Counted from the stretch's first letter, positions 18,108 through 27,064 are shown. The stretch: DNA of 64,000 nucleotides from Ignisphaera sp. (GCA_038831005.1 JAWBKZ010000003.1:1-64000), one strand, 5' to 3'. Notes: generated from the sequence alone by a model not told the origin. Translations and numbers: made by a program.

Positions 18108-19535
18108 TCACCTAAACATACTAAGGATTGCTTTTACCAAAGCCAAGACCAGTTTTCTCCAAAGACTTAATGTTTCGATGATTCTTTCTCTATTTAGATA
18201 TTCATATAGCTGAATAATCAGATAGCTATATATTAATGGTGTTAGCTGAACTGCATAGAAACTGTATTGTGTTCTACTCCCTAGCAACCATATGATTAGA
18301 TAACCTAAGAAGATACCGAATATCATGTACCATGCTTTTCTAGACATTCTATCATTTACCATACTCGGTAAAGCAAACCACATGAGGACGAAGCTTATGG
18401 TGTACGCTGGTACAAATCCTTGTGCATATATGTTTGGAGAAAGGTATAGTACAAAAGAATTGATTCCAAAGAACCATTCCCAAGGAGCTGAATAAGGAGG
18501 ACATTTAGCGGGGTCAATGCATTTGGCAGATAGATGCCACGATATTGCACCAAAGATCCCTTGCTTAAGCCATTCATTCAATCCTATCTTAAGGATGAAT
18601 GGTATAGATACAAGTAATTGAAAGAATATAAAGGATAAAACCATCAATATCACAAAATAAGTTGCACTGGTTATCACATCAGGTACTTTGAAACCCTTCT
18701 TAAACACGTGATTTAGATACATAAATACTAGAGGTATAGCTACAATAACTGCTGTAAACTTAAACGTAGATGCAAAACCCAAGAGTAACGCCGCTTCCTT
18801 AAACCTGCCTTTAGCAGCAACATATAATGTTAATGTCGTGAAAGCAGCTACATATATGTCTAGTAATGCTACTACAGACATAACCTTAATAAGGGGATCT
18901 ACTGCTACAACTGTAGCTGCTATAAGACCTAGCTCTTGGGATTTCGTCAATTCATAAACTAGTAGGAATGTAGATATAACAGTTAATACACCCATTATTA
19001 TTGATGGAATCCTCCAGATGAGAGGCTTGTCACCAAACACGTATATGAATAAAGCTATGATGTACTTGACTGTTGGTGGATGCTCGAGATTAAGGTAGTT
19101 ATTTATGTTTTCGTGATCACCTATAATCCATCCATAGACTACATCACTTGCATTTACATTTCTAGCAAAATTGGCTATTGTTTCAATAGATTGGGCTTCC
19201 ACATATAGTGTGTTTAATTTACTAAAGACATTAGCACCAGCAATTATCTTTATGTTATAAAGATTTGCAAGTGATTCCGCTCTTAATAAACCTTCTTTTG
19301 AGGTAAATATGATTGATGCTCGAGGAGGGGATGTATATGGTGCTAAATTGAATATTTCATGCAATATATTTCGAGCAGAATTGACGTACCATACTTCATC
19401 AGATACATAACCTTTAGCGCTAGGGAATGTTGATAGCTCTTTTTTCTCTAGAAACGATGCAAGATCGTAATATGTGTATACGGCTATAGCCACAATTAGT
19501 GTAAGCACTACATATACCATGAGTTTATTCAGCAT
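18108..19535 (-). CDS. Membrane glycosyltransferase, PMT/ArnT-like (GT-C)
   Basis: Integral membrane protein of 475 residues. After an N-terminal transmembrane helix comes an extracytoplasmic loop with SDEVWYV, the acidic D-E motif of GT-C enzymes such as Pmt and ArnT that use dolichyl- or polyprenyl-phosphate sugars. LEHPPTVKYI is the usual next conserved loop (HPP), followed by at least eight hydrophobic segments. It likely glycosylates protein or lipid at the cell surface. GGTGA is 6 nt before ATG 19535. Confidence 0.85.
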   Translation of the reverse strand: MLNKLMVYVVLTLIVAIAVYTYYDLASFLEKKELSTFPSAKGYVSDEVWYVNSARNILHEIFNLAPYTSPPRASIIFTSKEGLLRAESLANLYNIKIIAGANVFSKLNTLYVEAQSIETIANFARNVNASDVVYGWIIGDHENINNYLNLEHPPTVKYIIALFIYVFGDKPLIWRIPSIIMGVLTVISTFLLVYELTKSQELGLIAATVVAVDPLIKVMSVVALLDIYVAAFTTLTLYVAAKGRFKEAALLLGFASTFKFTAVIVAIPLVFMYLNHVFKKGFKVPDVITSATYFVILMVLSFIFFQLLVSIPFILKIGLNEWLKQGIFGAISWHLSAKCIDPAKCPPYSAPWEWFFGINSFVLYLSPNIYAQGFVPAYTISFVLMWFALPSMVNDRMSRKAWYMIFGIFLGYLIIWLLGSRTQYSFYAVQLTPLIYSYLIIQLYEYLNRERIIETLSLWRKLVLALVKAILSMFR

Positions 19536-19572
19536 AGCGTTTCACCTATTGCGTAAATATAGTCGACATTTT

Positions 19573-19584
19573 AGGTTTTAAACG
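19573..19584 (-). promoter_or_regulatory. TATA box for the glycosyltransferase operon
   Basis: On the minus strand this reads CGTTTAAAACCT, about 38-50 bp before the ATG at 19535, with the GGTGA ribosome-binding site between. Confidence 0.55.
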
Positions 19585-19730
19585 AAATAATCTATATACC
19601 TTTATGAAATTCATTACTTCGCATATGATGCAATGTTATAGTTAGTTAAATTGAATTGATGTGTTTCTACTTAGTGCTACGACAAAAATATAGTATGGAT
19701 AGAAAAAATAAAATTGATGAAGTTAGTAAA

Positions 19731-20150
19731 CTAGTTTCGTACTCTTGAGAAACTACTTCTATCTGCATAATTAACTGTAAAGTATTTTGGATTCAAACAC
19801 TTCACTATATATTCAAATGCTTTCCAAGGGTCACTCTTTTCTCCACATGTGTATACATCTACTGTTGCATAACCATATTCGAGCCATGTGTGTACAGCTA
19901 TATGGCTTTCAACAATAAGCGCTATAACAGAAACTCCACCTTTTCTACCACCAAAACTCCACGACTTTATATCGTATAAAGTCATGTTAGCTATTTTTGC
20001 TGCCTCTATAACTACTTCTCTCAGTTTTTCTTCGTTTCCCGCTATCTCTATATCTACATCATACAGATTGCCATAGACATGCTTTCCTATGACTCTATCC
20101 ATACCCTCATTATTATGCTCTATATTTTGACTATCTCCTTTATCTACCAT
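19731..20150 (-). CDS. speD: Pyruvoyl-dependent S-adenosylmethionine (or arginine) decarboxylase proenzyme
   Basis: Small SpeD-type proenzyme of 139 residues. The self-cleavage site [10 protein letters not shown] has the E81-S82 bond at which serine becomes the pyruvoyl group, followed by [13 protein letters not shown] with the catalytic Cys. It supplies decarboxylated AdoMet for polyamine synthesis. Crenarchaea also have a close paralogue that is an arginine decarboxylase, and I cannot distinguish the two here. An approximately 20-residue polar N-terminal extension precedes the conserved [10 protein letters not shown]. Confidence 0.87.
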   Translation of the reverse strand: MVDKGDSQNIEHNNEGMDRVIGKHVYGNLYDVDIEIAGNEEKLREVVIEAAKIANMTLYDIKSWSFGGRKGGVSVIALIVESHIAVHTWLEYGYATVDVYTCGEKSDPWKAFEYIVKCLNPKYFTVNYADRSSFSRVRN

Positions 20151-20227
20151 CCCGTTTTAACCCATCATGCTAACAATCTATCGCTAGAATGTTCTCCGGT
20201 TTATAAGCACTACGGTCATAATACCTT

Positions 20228-20869
20228 TTACTGTTCATTAGGGTTACTCATATGTTTTTTATTCGGACAAAGAATTGCAAATGTACAGTAAGAACATTCC
20301 CATAGATATCTGGGGGCTGGAGAACCAGAAAGTGTACTTCTAATTAAATCTGAAACTTCTCCTTCTGTAACGGGTTTATCTACAACATATTCTGCAACTC
20401 TACTAGATGTTATATACAGAAGGAGAGCTTTTTTGAAACCTGTTAACCATAGATATATCCGTGTTTGAAGTACATGATGATTTTGTGGAATAGATATATC
20501 GAATCTACTAGTCTTTATCTCGACAATATAGTCGCCCACTATTACATCAATACGTCCACTAATTATATACGTAATGCCATCTACATCTATGCTCTTTTCA
20601 TATTCTACTTCTGTCTTTACGTTATCGTGACCTAACGTTTCTATTAGAAACTTTTCTACTCCATAATGCGAAAATTCACCCAAAATTGATGTAGGATTTA
20701 CTGCTGAAGATATTGCTAGTTCCCTATAGATTTTTTGATACATATATTTCATTGGACAATAAACAAGGTCTGTTACATAGAGCTCGTTATCAAGCTTTTT
20801 CCCAATTCTTTTCATGTTTTCAGTTATTCTCCATTTATATATTATGTCGACTATACTCAAGTTACTCAT
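20228..20869 (-). CDS. Solitary Cas4-like RecB-family nuclease
   Basis: 213-residue protein with a complete Cas4/RecB (DUF83) pattern: C38 in VTDLVYCPMKY, Asp108 in SGRIDVI, Glu117 and Lys119 in VEIKTS, Gln135 in QTRIYLW, and the C-terminal cluster C192, C195, C201 (CSYC ... CP) that with C38 would bind a 4Fe-4S cluster. Cas4 proteins are exonucleases/endonucleases that process DNA ends. No CRISPR array or other cas gene is seen in the window, so it is probably a housekeeping Cas4-like nuclease for DNA repair. Confidence 0.85.
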   Translation of the reverse strand: MSNLSIVDIIYKWRITENMKRIGKKLDNELYVTDLVYCPMKYMYQKIYRELAISSAVNPTSILGEFSHYGVEKFLIETLGHDNVKTEVEYEKSIDVDGITYIISGRIDVIVGDYIVEIKTSRFDISIPQNHHVLQTRIYLWLTGFKKALLLYITSSRVAEYVVDKPVTEGEVSDLIRSTLSGSPAPRYLWECSYCTFAILCPNKKHMSNPNEQ

Positions 20870-20980
20870 AACTACATCCTCTACTTACTAGACCGTAATT
20901 TTATTGCATACAGATTACATATTGTTAATTGTTTACTAAAAACTTATCTAAATTTTTATTCAAATTGGAACTGGAGAAAT

Positions 20981-21038
20981 AAATGCTGAAGGGACCACGA
21001 ACTGAAGAATATAGTGATGATCTAAGCTAGGCTGAGAA
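20981..21038 (+). ncRNA. C/D box guide RNA candidate upstream of DUF1152
   Basis: Order and spacing fit an archaeal C/D sRNA: box C ATGCTGA (20983-20989, one mismatch to RTGATGA), 12-nt guide, D' CTGA (21002-21005), 8-nt spacer, C' GTGATGA (21014-21020), 11-nt guide, D CTGA (21032-21035). An AT-rich TATA-like tract lies about 25-35 bp upstream. The box C mismatch falls in the tandem G-A pair region, so this is the weakest of four candidates here. Confidence 0.5.
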
Positions 21039-21039
21039 C

Positions 21040-22065
21040 TTGATTGATACATGTCTTCATATAAATGGTTATAACAAGGTACTGTTTCTAGCTATTGGTG
21101 GTGGAGGAGATGTTGCTCTAGCGTCAACTCTAGCTCTATCCTATGAAAGGTGTGGAAAGCAAGCTATTGTTGGGTCTATCATCTGGGAACGCTATTCAGT
21201 AGATCCTGTTCCAGGACCTATATCAATAGATGAACTATTTAATACTGTAAAAAAGACTGAAGATTATGCTATTGTAAATGCTAACACCTTTGCTATAAGA
21301 GGTGGTAGAGTCGTTATACCTCAACCAGCTAATGTATCAAAATTTCTGAAGAGAAACGTTATTGTTTTTGAACTAAGCAAAGGTGCTAAAGGTTTGGCTA
21401 GAGCTATAGAAAACTACATGAATAGCCATGGAATTGAGGCTGTTATCGGTGTCGATGTTGGAGGAGATTCGTTAGCTGAAGGTTTTGAAGATGAACTTTG
21501 GAGTCCTTTAGCTGATGGTATATCTGTAGCAGCGTTAGCACACATCAAGGGATCTTACTTGGCTGTAGTTTGTCCTGGAGCTGATGGAGAACTATCTCTG
21601 AACTATATAGAGAAAAGACTACGCAGAATAGCTCGATTAAACGGTTATTTAGGAGGCTATATACTTTCTCGAAAGGATCTTGAAGTATTGAGAAACATAC
21701 TTATTGAAGTGATATCAGAAGCAAGTACAATACCACTAACAGTACTTAGCACAGATCTGGATAACATTGTGATTAGAAATGGAAGTAGAGAAGTACGACT
21801 ATCCATCATGAATCTAGCGGTATTTCTACTGGATGCAGTTACTGTAGCTAGAGATACTGTTGCTCGGTATATATACGATACTGATAGCTTTAATGAAGCG
21901 AAGTGGATACTCAATAAGTTGGGAATAGTAACAGAATACGATATCGAGGAAGAGATATTTAATGAGATTGTTCAGGGGAGAAACTGTGCTGATATAGATC
22001 TGGTAGAAATAAGAAATAGATTAAAAAATAGACTTATAAAACTACATAAACCTAACGAAAAATGA
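21040..22065 (+). CDS. DUF1152 family protein
   Basis: 341 residues. N-terminal FLAIGGGGDVALASTLAL is a glycine-rich, nucleotide-binding-like loop, followed by VGSIIWERYSVDPVPGPISIDEL and IGVDVGGDSLAEG, all typical of DUF1152. This family is archaeal and of unknown function; its fold is probably Rossmann-like. A TTG start at 21040 is used, directly after a guide-RNA candidate; no strong ribosome-binding site was found, so the start is uncertain by a few codons. Confidence 0.8.
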   Translation: MIDTCLHINGYNKVLFLAIGGGGDVALASTLALSYERCGKQAIVGSIIWERYSVDPVPGPISIDELFNTVKKTEDYAIVNANTFAIRGGRVVIPQPANVSKFLKRNVIVFELSKGAKGLARAIENYMNSHGIEAVIGVDVGGDSLAEGFEDELWSPLADGISVAALAHIKGSYLAVVCPGADGELSLNYIEKRLRRIARLNGYLGGYILSRKDLEVLRNILIEVISEASTIPLTVLSTDLDNIVIRNGSREVRLSIMNLAVFLLDAVTVARDTVARYIYDTDSFNEAKWILNKLGIVTEYDIEEEIFNEIVQGRNCADIDLVEIRNRLKNRLIKLHKPNEK

Positions 22066-22282
22066 ATATGAAAATACGTGAGCCAAAATGTGCTCAAACC
22101 TAGTGTCGTTAATGATTATCTAATATCGTAAATGAAGCTCTGTAACCATATTACGTAACTATTAGACACGACTAAAGCAGTATAACCTTGATTGCTACAT
22201 AGAGAAAAGGAGATAGATGATAATTCTAGCGAGCTAAATTCGTACCTAGATGTTACAGCTAGAGCTACTAGTGATCATTTTG

Positions 22283-22341
22283 TTCATCAGAAACACAAGC
22301 CTTCATCATTAGGTCAGTTACAGCCGTGATCATCATTCTTC
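22283..22341 (-). ncRNA. C/D box guide RNA, canonical boxes
   Basis: Read on the minus strand: C ATGATGA (22336-22330), 12-nt guide tcacggctgtaa, D' CTGA (22317-22314), 4-nt spacer, C' ATGATGA (22309-22303), 12-nt guide aggcttgtgttt, D CTGA (22290-22287). All four boxes match consensus and both guides have the canonical length. It would direct 2'-O-methylation at the target base paired to the fifth guide base before each D box; targets were not identified. It lies in the 300-bp gap between DUF1152 and the winged-helix gene, which contains nothing else recognised. Confidence 0.94.
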
Positions 22342-22364
22342 GATATATTCTGGAAGGCGCTAGC

Positions 22365-22637
22365 TTATCTGCTACTAGGTTTTTGCTCTTTTTTAGCTCT
22401 TTTGTATACACGTACAAGTATAAGTCCTGCAAATGTTATTTTATATCTTCCACTTCTTGTTCTCCTTATGAATCCAGCTTTACGTAGCTTTCTTATCATT
22501 GTCTTAGTTCTATATGGGTCTAGATTCCATAGCCCAGAAAGTTCTTCTTCAGTAAATGATTTGTTTGGAGCTGTATCGAGATCTTTGATAAAATGTATGT
22601 AGTTTTCGAGTGAGAATATATCTATAGAGTCTGTCAA
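22365..22637 (-). CDS. Winged-helix DNA-binding protein (90 aa)
   Basis: Compact wHTH: helices FTEEELSGLWNLDPYRTKTMIRKLRKAGFIRR, with the recognition helix in TKTMIRKLRKAGF, then the wing RTRSGRYKITFAGLILVRVYKR and a basic tail. It is probably a small transcription regulator or chromatin protein. A TTG start is used. It follows the TIP49 gene by 24 bp on the same strand, suggesting an operon. Confidence 0.72.
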   Translation of the reverse strand: MTDSIDIFSLENYIHFIKDLDTAPNKSFTEEELSGLWNLDPYRTKTMIRKLRKAGFIRRTRSGRYKITFAGLILVRVYKRAKKEQKPSSR

Positions 22638-22661
22638 ATTCGTTCAGCTCAATACCGATTT

Positions 22662-24029
22662 CTATTTTAAGAGCTTTGATTCCCATGACTTTGCTAATGC
22701 TATACTTTGTGAAATATCTATAAAGAGTTTGGTTGCTTCCTCAATATCTTCAGATCTAACCTCTGATCTCCCTTTTCGTTCAGCTATTATTTTTGCAGGA
22801 TGCATTAACTGTACAGCATATCTTAAGCCTCTGTCACCTGCAATCTTAACTAGATAGTCTATAGCTTCTGATGACAGTTCTATCTCTTCTTCACTAGCTC
22901 TAATCTTTATTATCTCTTTAATCTCATTCTCTGTATAAGGTCTGAAGGGTATTATCAGAAGTCTGTCAAGGACATCTAATGGTATACCATGAGGAGACTC
23001 TATATCTGTTCCACGTATCTTGGTTGTACCTCTGTTTGTCGCCATTATTATTATAGGTGAGAACTCGCTCTCCATAACTCTTGATAAGAAACTAAATGCC
23101 TCTATATCGAGCATATGTACATCATCTATGAACAATACCCCTGGAACCAACGATGCCTTGTTTTCAGATAGAAGTTTTCTCACAGTTTCATTTGAAGCCT
23201 TCCTTATCTCGGGGTCTATCTCTTTCTCTTCTACAAACAGACTTATTATCGATGCAGCCCTTCTTTGAGCTAGATAAGCTTCATCTATATCATGAAGAGT
23301 TATTGTTCTAATAATCTCTTTCTCTTTAAATATCTTACCTTTGGGCATATCTTCATAAACTTCGTAGGTCTCGACATCAAAATAACGAGCTTTTTCAATA
23401 CCTTTCACACGCCCAAGTTTGAAGACTTCACCAGTGTCACTATCAATGCTTATAAGGTCTCCTCTCCTTATACCGAGTTGAGCTAACTGCATAGCTATAC
23501 TTTGATCTACCTCTATAGTCTTTTCTTCATCTTTTGTAGATAATGTTATTCTTGCTGCTCTTGGTATTTTTGCATAGGGATTAAATGGATGTGAAGCTAA
23601 AGAGAACTTCAGTTCTTTAACAACACCCTCATAGACTCTTCTAATCTCTTTATATCTAAGCCCTATAGCTCTTCTAACAGCTCTCATAAGTATTTCAGTC
23701 TTCTTTAGTTCTGTAGAATATAGCTCAGATCCATTGATCATTACGAAAGGTGTGTCTTCGCCAAGTTCTCTAGCTATACCTATTGCTAAAGCTGTTTTAC
23801 CTACACCAGGTGGACCCACAAAAAGTATTCCTCTACCTGCGAGTTTACCTTCCTTAATCATCTTAACAATTATTCCTGCTGCACGTCTAGCTTCTAACTG
23901 ACCCACAAGTCCATCTGCAACAAATATTGGTTCACTTTTTTCATCAAGACCGAGCCCCCTTATGTGACTATGTGCGCTGATCCTCTTTAACATTTCAATC
24001 TTGCTTTCTTCTTTGATTTCTCTAATCAT
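22662..24029 (-). CDS. TIP49 (RuvB-like) AAA+ ATPase
   Basis: 455 residues. Walker A GPPGVGKT at 72-79, an inserted OB-like domain (about 120-250, with RRGDLISIDSDTGEVFKLGRV), Walker B LFIDDVHMLD near 300, sensor 1 in MATNRG, and the C-terminal SSEAIDYLVKIAGDRGLRYAVQLM lid. This is the order in RuvBL1/2 (TIP49) rather than bacterial RuvB. Its relatives act in chromatin, snoRNP and transcription complexes; the archaeal role is not established. GGTGA is 6 nt before ATG 24029. Confidence 0.93.
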   Translation of the reverse strand: MIREIKEESKIEMLKRISAHSHIRGLGLDEKSEPIFVADGLVGQLEARRAAGIIVKMIKEGKLAGRGILFVGPPGVGKTALAIGIARELGEDTPFVMINGSELYSTELKKTEILMRAVRRAIGLRYKEIRRVYEGVVKELKFSLASHPFNPYAKIPRAARITLSTKDEEKTIEVDQSIAMQLAQLGIRRGDLISIDSDTGEVFKLGRVKGIEKARYFDVETYEVYEDMPKGKIFKEKEIIRTITLHDIDEAYLAQRRAASIISLFVEEKEIDPEIRKASNETVRKLLSENKASLVPGVLFIDDVHMLDIEAFSFLSRVMESEFSPIIIMATNRGTTKIRGTDIESPHGIPLDVLDRLLIIPFRPYTENEIKEIIKIRASEEEIELSSEAIDYLVKIAGDRGLRYAVQLMHPAKIIAERKGRSEVRSEDIEEATKLFIDISQSIALAKSWESKLLK

Positions 24030-24064
24030 CCTAGATCACCTAGCACAAATCAATTCTATATAGA

Positions 24065-24076
24065 GTATTTATAAAC
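24065..24076 (-). promoter_or_regulatory. TATA box for TIP49
   Basis: Minus-strand GTTTATAAATAC about 37-47 bp before the TIP49 ATG, with GGTGA between. The rest of the gap up to 24266 shows no gene. Confidence 0.55.
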
Positions 24077-24266
24077 TATATCTTAACTTTAAATATATAG
24101 TGTATCCAGCTATAAGCTTTGATAAAGATGTACATGATGATTTAATTGACCAATACATATTTATAACTTATAGTTTTAGACGTAAAGAGGATCTTACAAG
24201 AGATATTAGATTCTCTAATTCTCTATAGATGTGACGTACATCTTTATTGTCAAATATATTAAGTAG

Positions 24267-25421
24267 CTATAGAGCACTACGAACAATGTCTATCATAATG
24301 TCCTCTGTTACGACAAAGGGCGTGTTGCTGAACATGTAGTTAAGTCTTGCGAGAGCTAATTCAGCTATGATTTTTAATTCTTTTTCAGTAAAGCTATAAT
24401 CTCCTAAACGTTCCTTGAACCCTACTTCCTCTTGAAACTTGAATACTGCTCTTGAGGCCTCTTCTGCATATTCAGGTGAAGGTTTTATAGATGGATTTAT
24501 GTGTCTAAGTAGTTTAGCTGATTGCTCTGGTCTAACTCTATGTGTATAATATACTGCTCTAGGTCCTAATAGAGCTAAACCACATGCGTGAGCTAATTTC
24601 GGTTCTAATCCACTTAATGTGTGTTCAATTCCGTGAATAATATGTGTAGAGCCCATATCAATGGCTATTCCAGCAATCATTGCTGCATACATCATTTTGT
24701 ACCTCAGTTCAATATTCTTAAGGTCGTTGACAAGTTGTGGAAGGACTTCTGATATGACTTTAACTGCCTCTTCACTAAGCATCTCTATGAAGATATTTGA
24801 TGCAAGTGATGTAGCGGATTCATAAACATGATAGAAGGCATCTAGAGATGTGTACAATGTCTGTCTTCTATCCAGTGTTAATGTGTACTTAGGATCATCG
24901 ACAGATACATTAGGATATTTAATGCTTAGACCGTGCTTTTCCTTCACATCATCTAATGTTATAACAGCGTATCTATCAACTTCGGTACCAGTTCCATGAG
25001 TTGTATTTATAGCTATTAAAGGTAGAGATCTCTTAACCTTTTTCACACCATCGATATAATCCTTAACCTTACCACCATTTACCGCAATAGTCAATCCGAT
25101 CTTAGCAGTATCTATTGGGCTTCCACCACCGATAGCTATAACAGCCTCAGCTCCCTCAAACCATATGGTTTTCGCAAGATCTTCAGCTTGATTTGCCCAG
25201 GGATTTGGTGAAACATTGTCGTAAACAGTATACTTGATTCCTAGATCTCTGAGAATGTTCTCGATATCGTTGAGAGCTCCTGAGAGTTTAGCTGAAGCTC
25301 TACCTGAAACAATTACAGCTCTTTCAAATTTGGATAGATAGTCCTTGATATTCTGTACAGCGTCTAGACCAAAGTATAGCGTTGTTTCTGCGTATCTGAG
25401 TCTAAAGTTCTTGAGCTCCAT
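24267..25421 (-). CDS. Iron-containing alcohol dehydrogenase
   Basis: Group III metal-dependent alcohol dehydrogenase of 384 residues, NAD(P)-dependent. GGGSPIDTAK at 98-107 binds the cofactor. The metal ligands fall where the family expects them: D194 and H198 in DAFYHVY, H263 in IIHGIEH and H278 in KLAHACGLAL. THGTGTEVDRYAV is also conserved. The physiological alcohol or aldehyde is unknown. It precedes the CitG-like gene's minus-strand neighbour by 62 bp and may be co-transcribed with it. Confidence 0.92.
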   Translation of the reverse strand: MELKNFRLRYAETTLYFGLDAVQNIKDYLSKFERAVIVSGRASAKLSGALNDIENILRDLGIKYTVYDNVSPNPWANQAEDLAKTIWFEGAEAVIAIGGGSPIDTAKIGLTIAVNGGKVKDYIDGVKKVKRSLPLIAINTTHGTGTEVDRYAVITLDDVKEKHGLSIKYPNVSVDDPKYTLTLDRRQTLYTSLDAFYHVYESATSLASNIFIEMLSEEAVKVISEVLPQLVNDLKNIELRYKMMYAAMIAGIAIDMGSTHIIHGIEHTLSGLEPKLAHACGLALLGPRAVYYTHRVRPEQSAKLLRHINPSIKPSPEYAEEASRAVFKFQEEVGFKERLGDYSFTEKELKIIAELALARLNYMFSNTPFVVTEDIMIDIVRSAL

Positions 25422-25483
25422 ATAATCACCTATGAGCCTTATCTGGTGATATAATTTAATAAATTTTGTGTATGTGACTAAAC

Positions 25484-26449
25484 CTAAGTAACTCTGAACA
25501 AGCTCTGGTTCTTATATAGAGAATATATTGATATTGCTACTGCTACGATATCTGCTGTAGATCCCGGATTCACTCTAGCTGAAGCTAATTTATCGTCAAA
25601 TGCCTTTAATTTTTCGAGACATCTAGTCCACGATTCTTTACACAACTTCATAACCTCTTTTGCCTCTTCTTTTACTCTTTGAGCTACTTCATACCCATTT
25701 TTTCTTACAACAAGTGTATCTAGTTCACTAGATAGTTGATATAGATATGTCTCTACAATAGCTCTATTCCATATTCCATGATTTTTAAGACGGGCAAGTA
25801 TGTATTTTGAAAGTGTGTAGGATCTGGGATAGCACTCTACAATCTCTCTTGCTACAATATCATAAGAACTACTATACTCGATGAGATTCCACAGCCTAAG
25901 ATTCTTTTCAATCAATTCTTGTCTATACTTTTTGCTCCACACACTTGGAAACTCTCCAGTAACATCAGATTTCTTTATATAGCTAGGTCTAGCGATTCTT
26001 ATAGCTCTATAGAAATATATGGCATCTAATACTGTTGAATATTTTTTAAAGCATGCACAAGCATCGCTCAATAGATCATCAATATTTATCTCGCCATATA
26101 GTATAAGGTTTCTACCTAAGGCAACCGATAGAGGAGACAATAGTAAGGCTGTACCAAGACATGTATTACCGCCACCACTAATAACTTTAGAAATACCGAC
26201 CATATCTAGTATTATGTCTCCATATATGATTCGTAGTCTATCTAAGCTCCTGCCATATCTGTAGCCTCTCCTAATACCTCTGTAAAGAGGATACACAGAC
26301 TCTATGGCCGTAGCTATGAAGTCCTCATAAATAGTATCATCAAAATCTCTCAGTCTATGAACGTTACCCGGTTTAGGGAATGCTGAAGCTTCTAGAGCTA
26401 TTCCAAGAGCAAGTTTCTCAGCATATTTGATGATGTTCGTAAACGACAT
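25484..26449 (-). CDS. CitG-like triphosphoribosyl-dephospho-CoA synthase family protein
   Basis: 321 residues with the family motifs EASAFPKPGNVHRLRDFDD near the N-terminus, SGGGNTCLGTALLLSPLSVALG near 85-110 and VNPGSTADIVAVAISI near the C-terminus. In bacteria this family makes the prosthetic-group precursor of citrate or malonate lyase, but no lyase gene is visible here, so the archaeal member probably has another role in ATP/CoA or ribosyl chemistry. The middle region is divergent. Confidence 0.78.
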   Translation of the reverse strand: MSFTNIIKYAEKLALGIALEASAFPKPGNVHRLRDFDDTIYEDFIATAIESVYPLYRGIRRGYRYGRSLDRLRIIYGDIILDMVGISKVISGGGNTCLGTALLLSPLSVALGRNLILYGEINIDDLLSDACACFKKYSTVLDAIYFYRAIRIARPSYIKKSDVTGEFPSVWSKKYRQELIEKNLRLWNLIEYSSSYDIVAREIVECYPRSYTLSKYILARLKNHGIWNRAIVETYLYQLSSELDTLVVRKNGYEVAQRVKEEAKEVMKLCKESWTRCLEKLKAFDDKLASARVNPGSTADIVAVAISIYSLYKNQSLFRVT

Positions 26450-26572
26450 ACGATATACACCACACCGTTATTCTGGTATCCACTATTATTGCTTCTTAAT
26501 CTCCATACATTATCTAGATCTAGGTATCTTTTTGATGAAACACGTTCTCTCTTACTAGTAAGAATTGTCAAC

Positions 26573-26586
26573 AAAAGTTTTTAACC
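26573..26586 (+). promoter_or_regulatory. TATA box of the hydrogenase operon
   Basis: AAAAGTTTTTAACC, about 35-48 bp before ATG 26621. The same A3GT5A2-type element precedes the cimA and, in related form, the ilv genes. Confidence 0.6.
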
Positions 26587-26620
26587 AGACCCCACCTTAA
26601 ACCTTTGTCAGGTTATGTTT

Positions 26621-27064
26621 ATGGACAAGGTATGTGTTCTCAAGTATTCACCATGGCTTGTCCATTTCAATACTGGTGCCTGTAACGGATGTGATATAGA
26701 GGTTCTAGCTGCTATAACCCCTCTTTATGATCCTGAGAGATATGGAATAAAGCTTGCTCCTTCTGTTAGACATGGAGATATCCTTATAGTTACTGGTGTT
26801 GTTACTAAAAAGGTTGCAGAAAGACTGAAGAGACTCTATGACCAAATGCCAAATGCTAAATATGTTGTTGCTGTAGGTGCTTGTGCCTACAATGGAGGAG
26901 TTTTTAAGGGAAGCTACAGTATAGCTGGTGGAGCTAATAAGGTTGTTCCTGTACATGCGTATGTTCCTGGATGTCCTCCTAGACCCGATGAAATACTTAG
27001 AGCACTCCTCATGCTTCTTGGCAGAGAAAAAACTGCAGAGGTAGATAGAGTTGAGCAGAGCTGA
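26621..27064 (+). CDS. mbhJ: Membrane-bound hydrogenase small subunit (NuoB/MbhJ-like)
   Basis: First gene of a 13-gene energy-converting hydrogenase operon. It carries the proximal 4Fe-4S ligands: TGACNGCDIE (C21 and C24), GACAYNGG and PGCPPRPDEI, equal to the N2-type cluster of complex I subunit NuoB. It passes electrons from the ferredoxin-like subunit to the [NiFe] site. ATG 26621 has AGGTT 6 nt upstream; an earlier ATG at 26615 overlaps that motif. The end overlaps the next gene by 14 bp. Confidence 0.93.
   Translation: MDKVCVLKYSPWLVHFNTGACNGCDIEVLAAITPLYDPERYGIKLAPSVRHGDILIVTGVVTKKVAERLKRLYDQMPNAKYVVAVGACAYNGGVFKGSYSIAGGANKVVPVHAYVPGCPPRPDEILRALLMLLGREKTAEVDRVEQS

Noticed and set aside
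18395-18577. Alternative minus-strand frame within the glycosyltransferase
   Set aside because: Out of frame with a well-supported membrane enzyme and without protein-like features.
22085-22110. Short inverted repeat TGAGC...GCTCA after DUF1152
   Set aside because: A 5-bp stem with no T-run after it; too weak to call a terminator.
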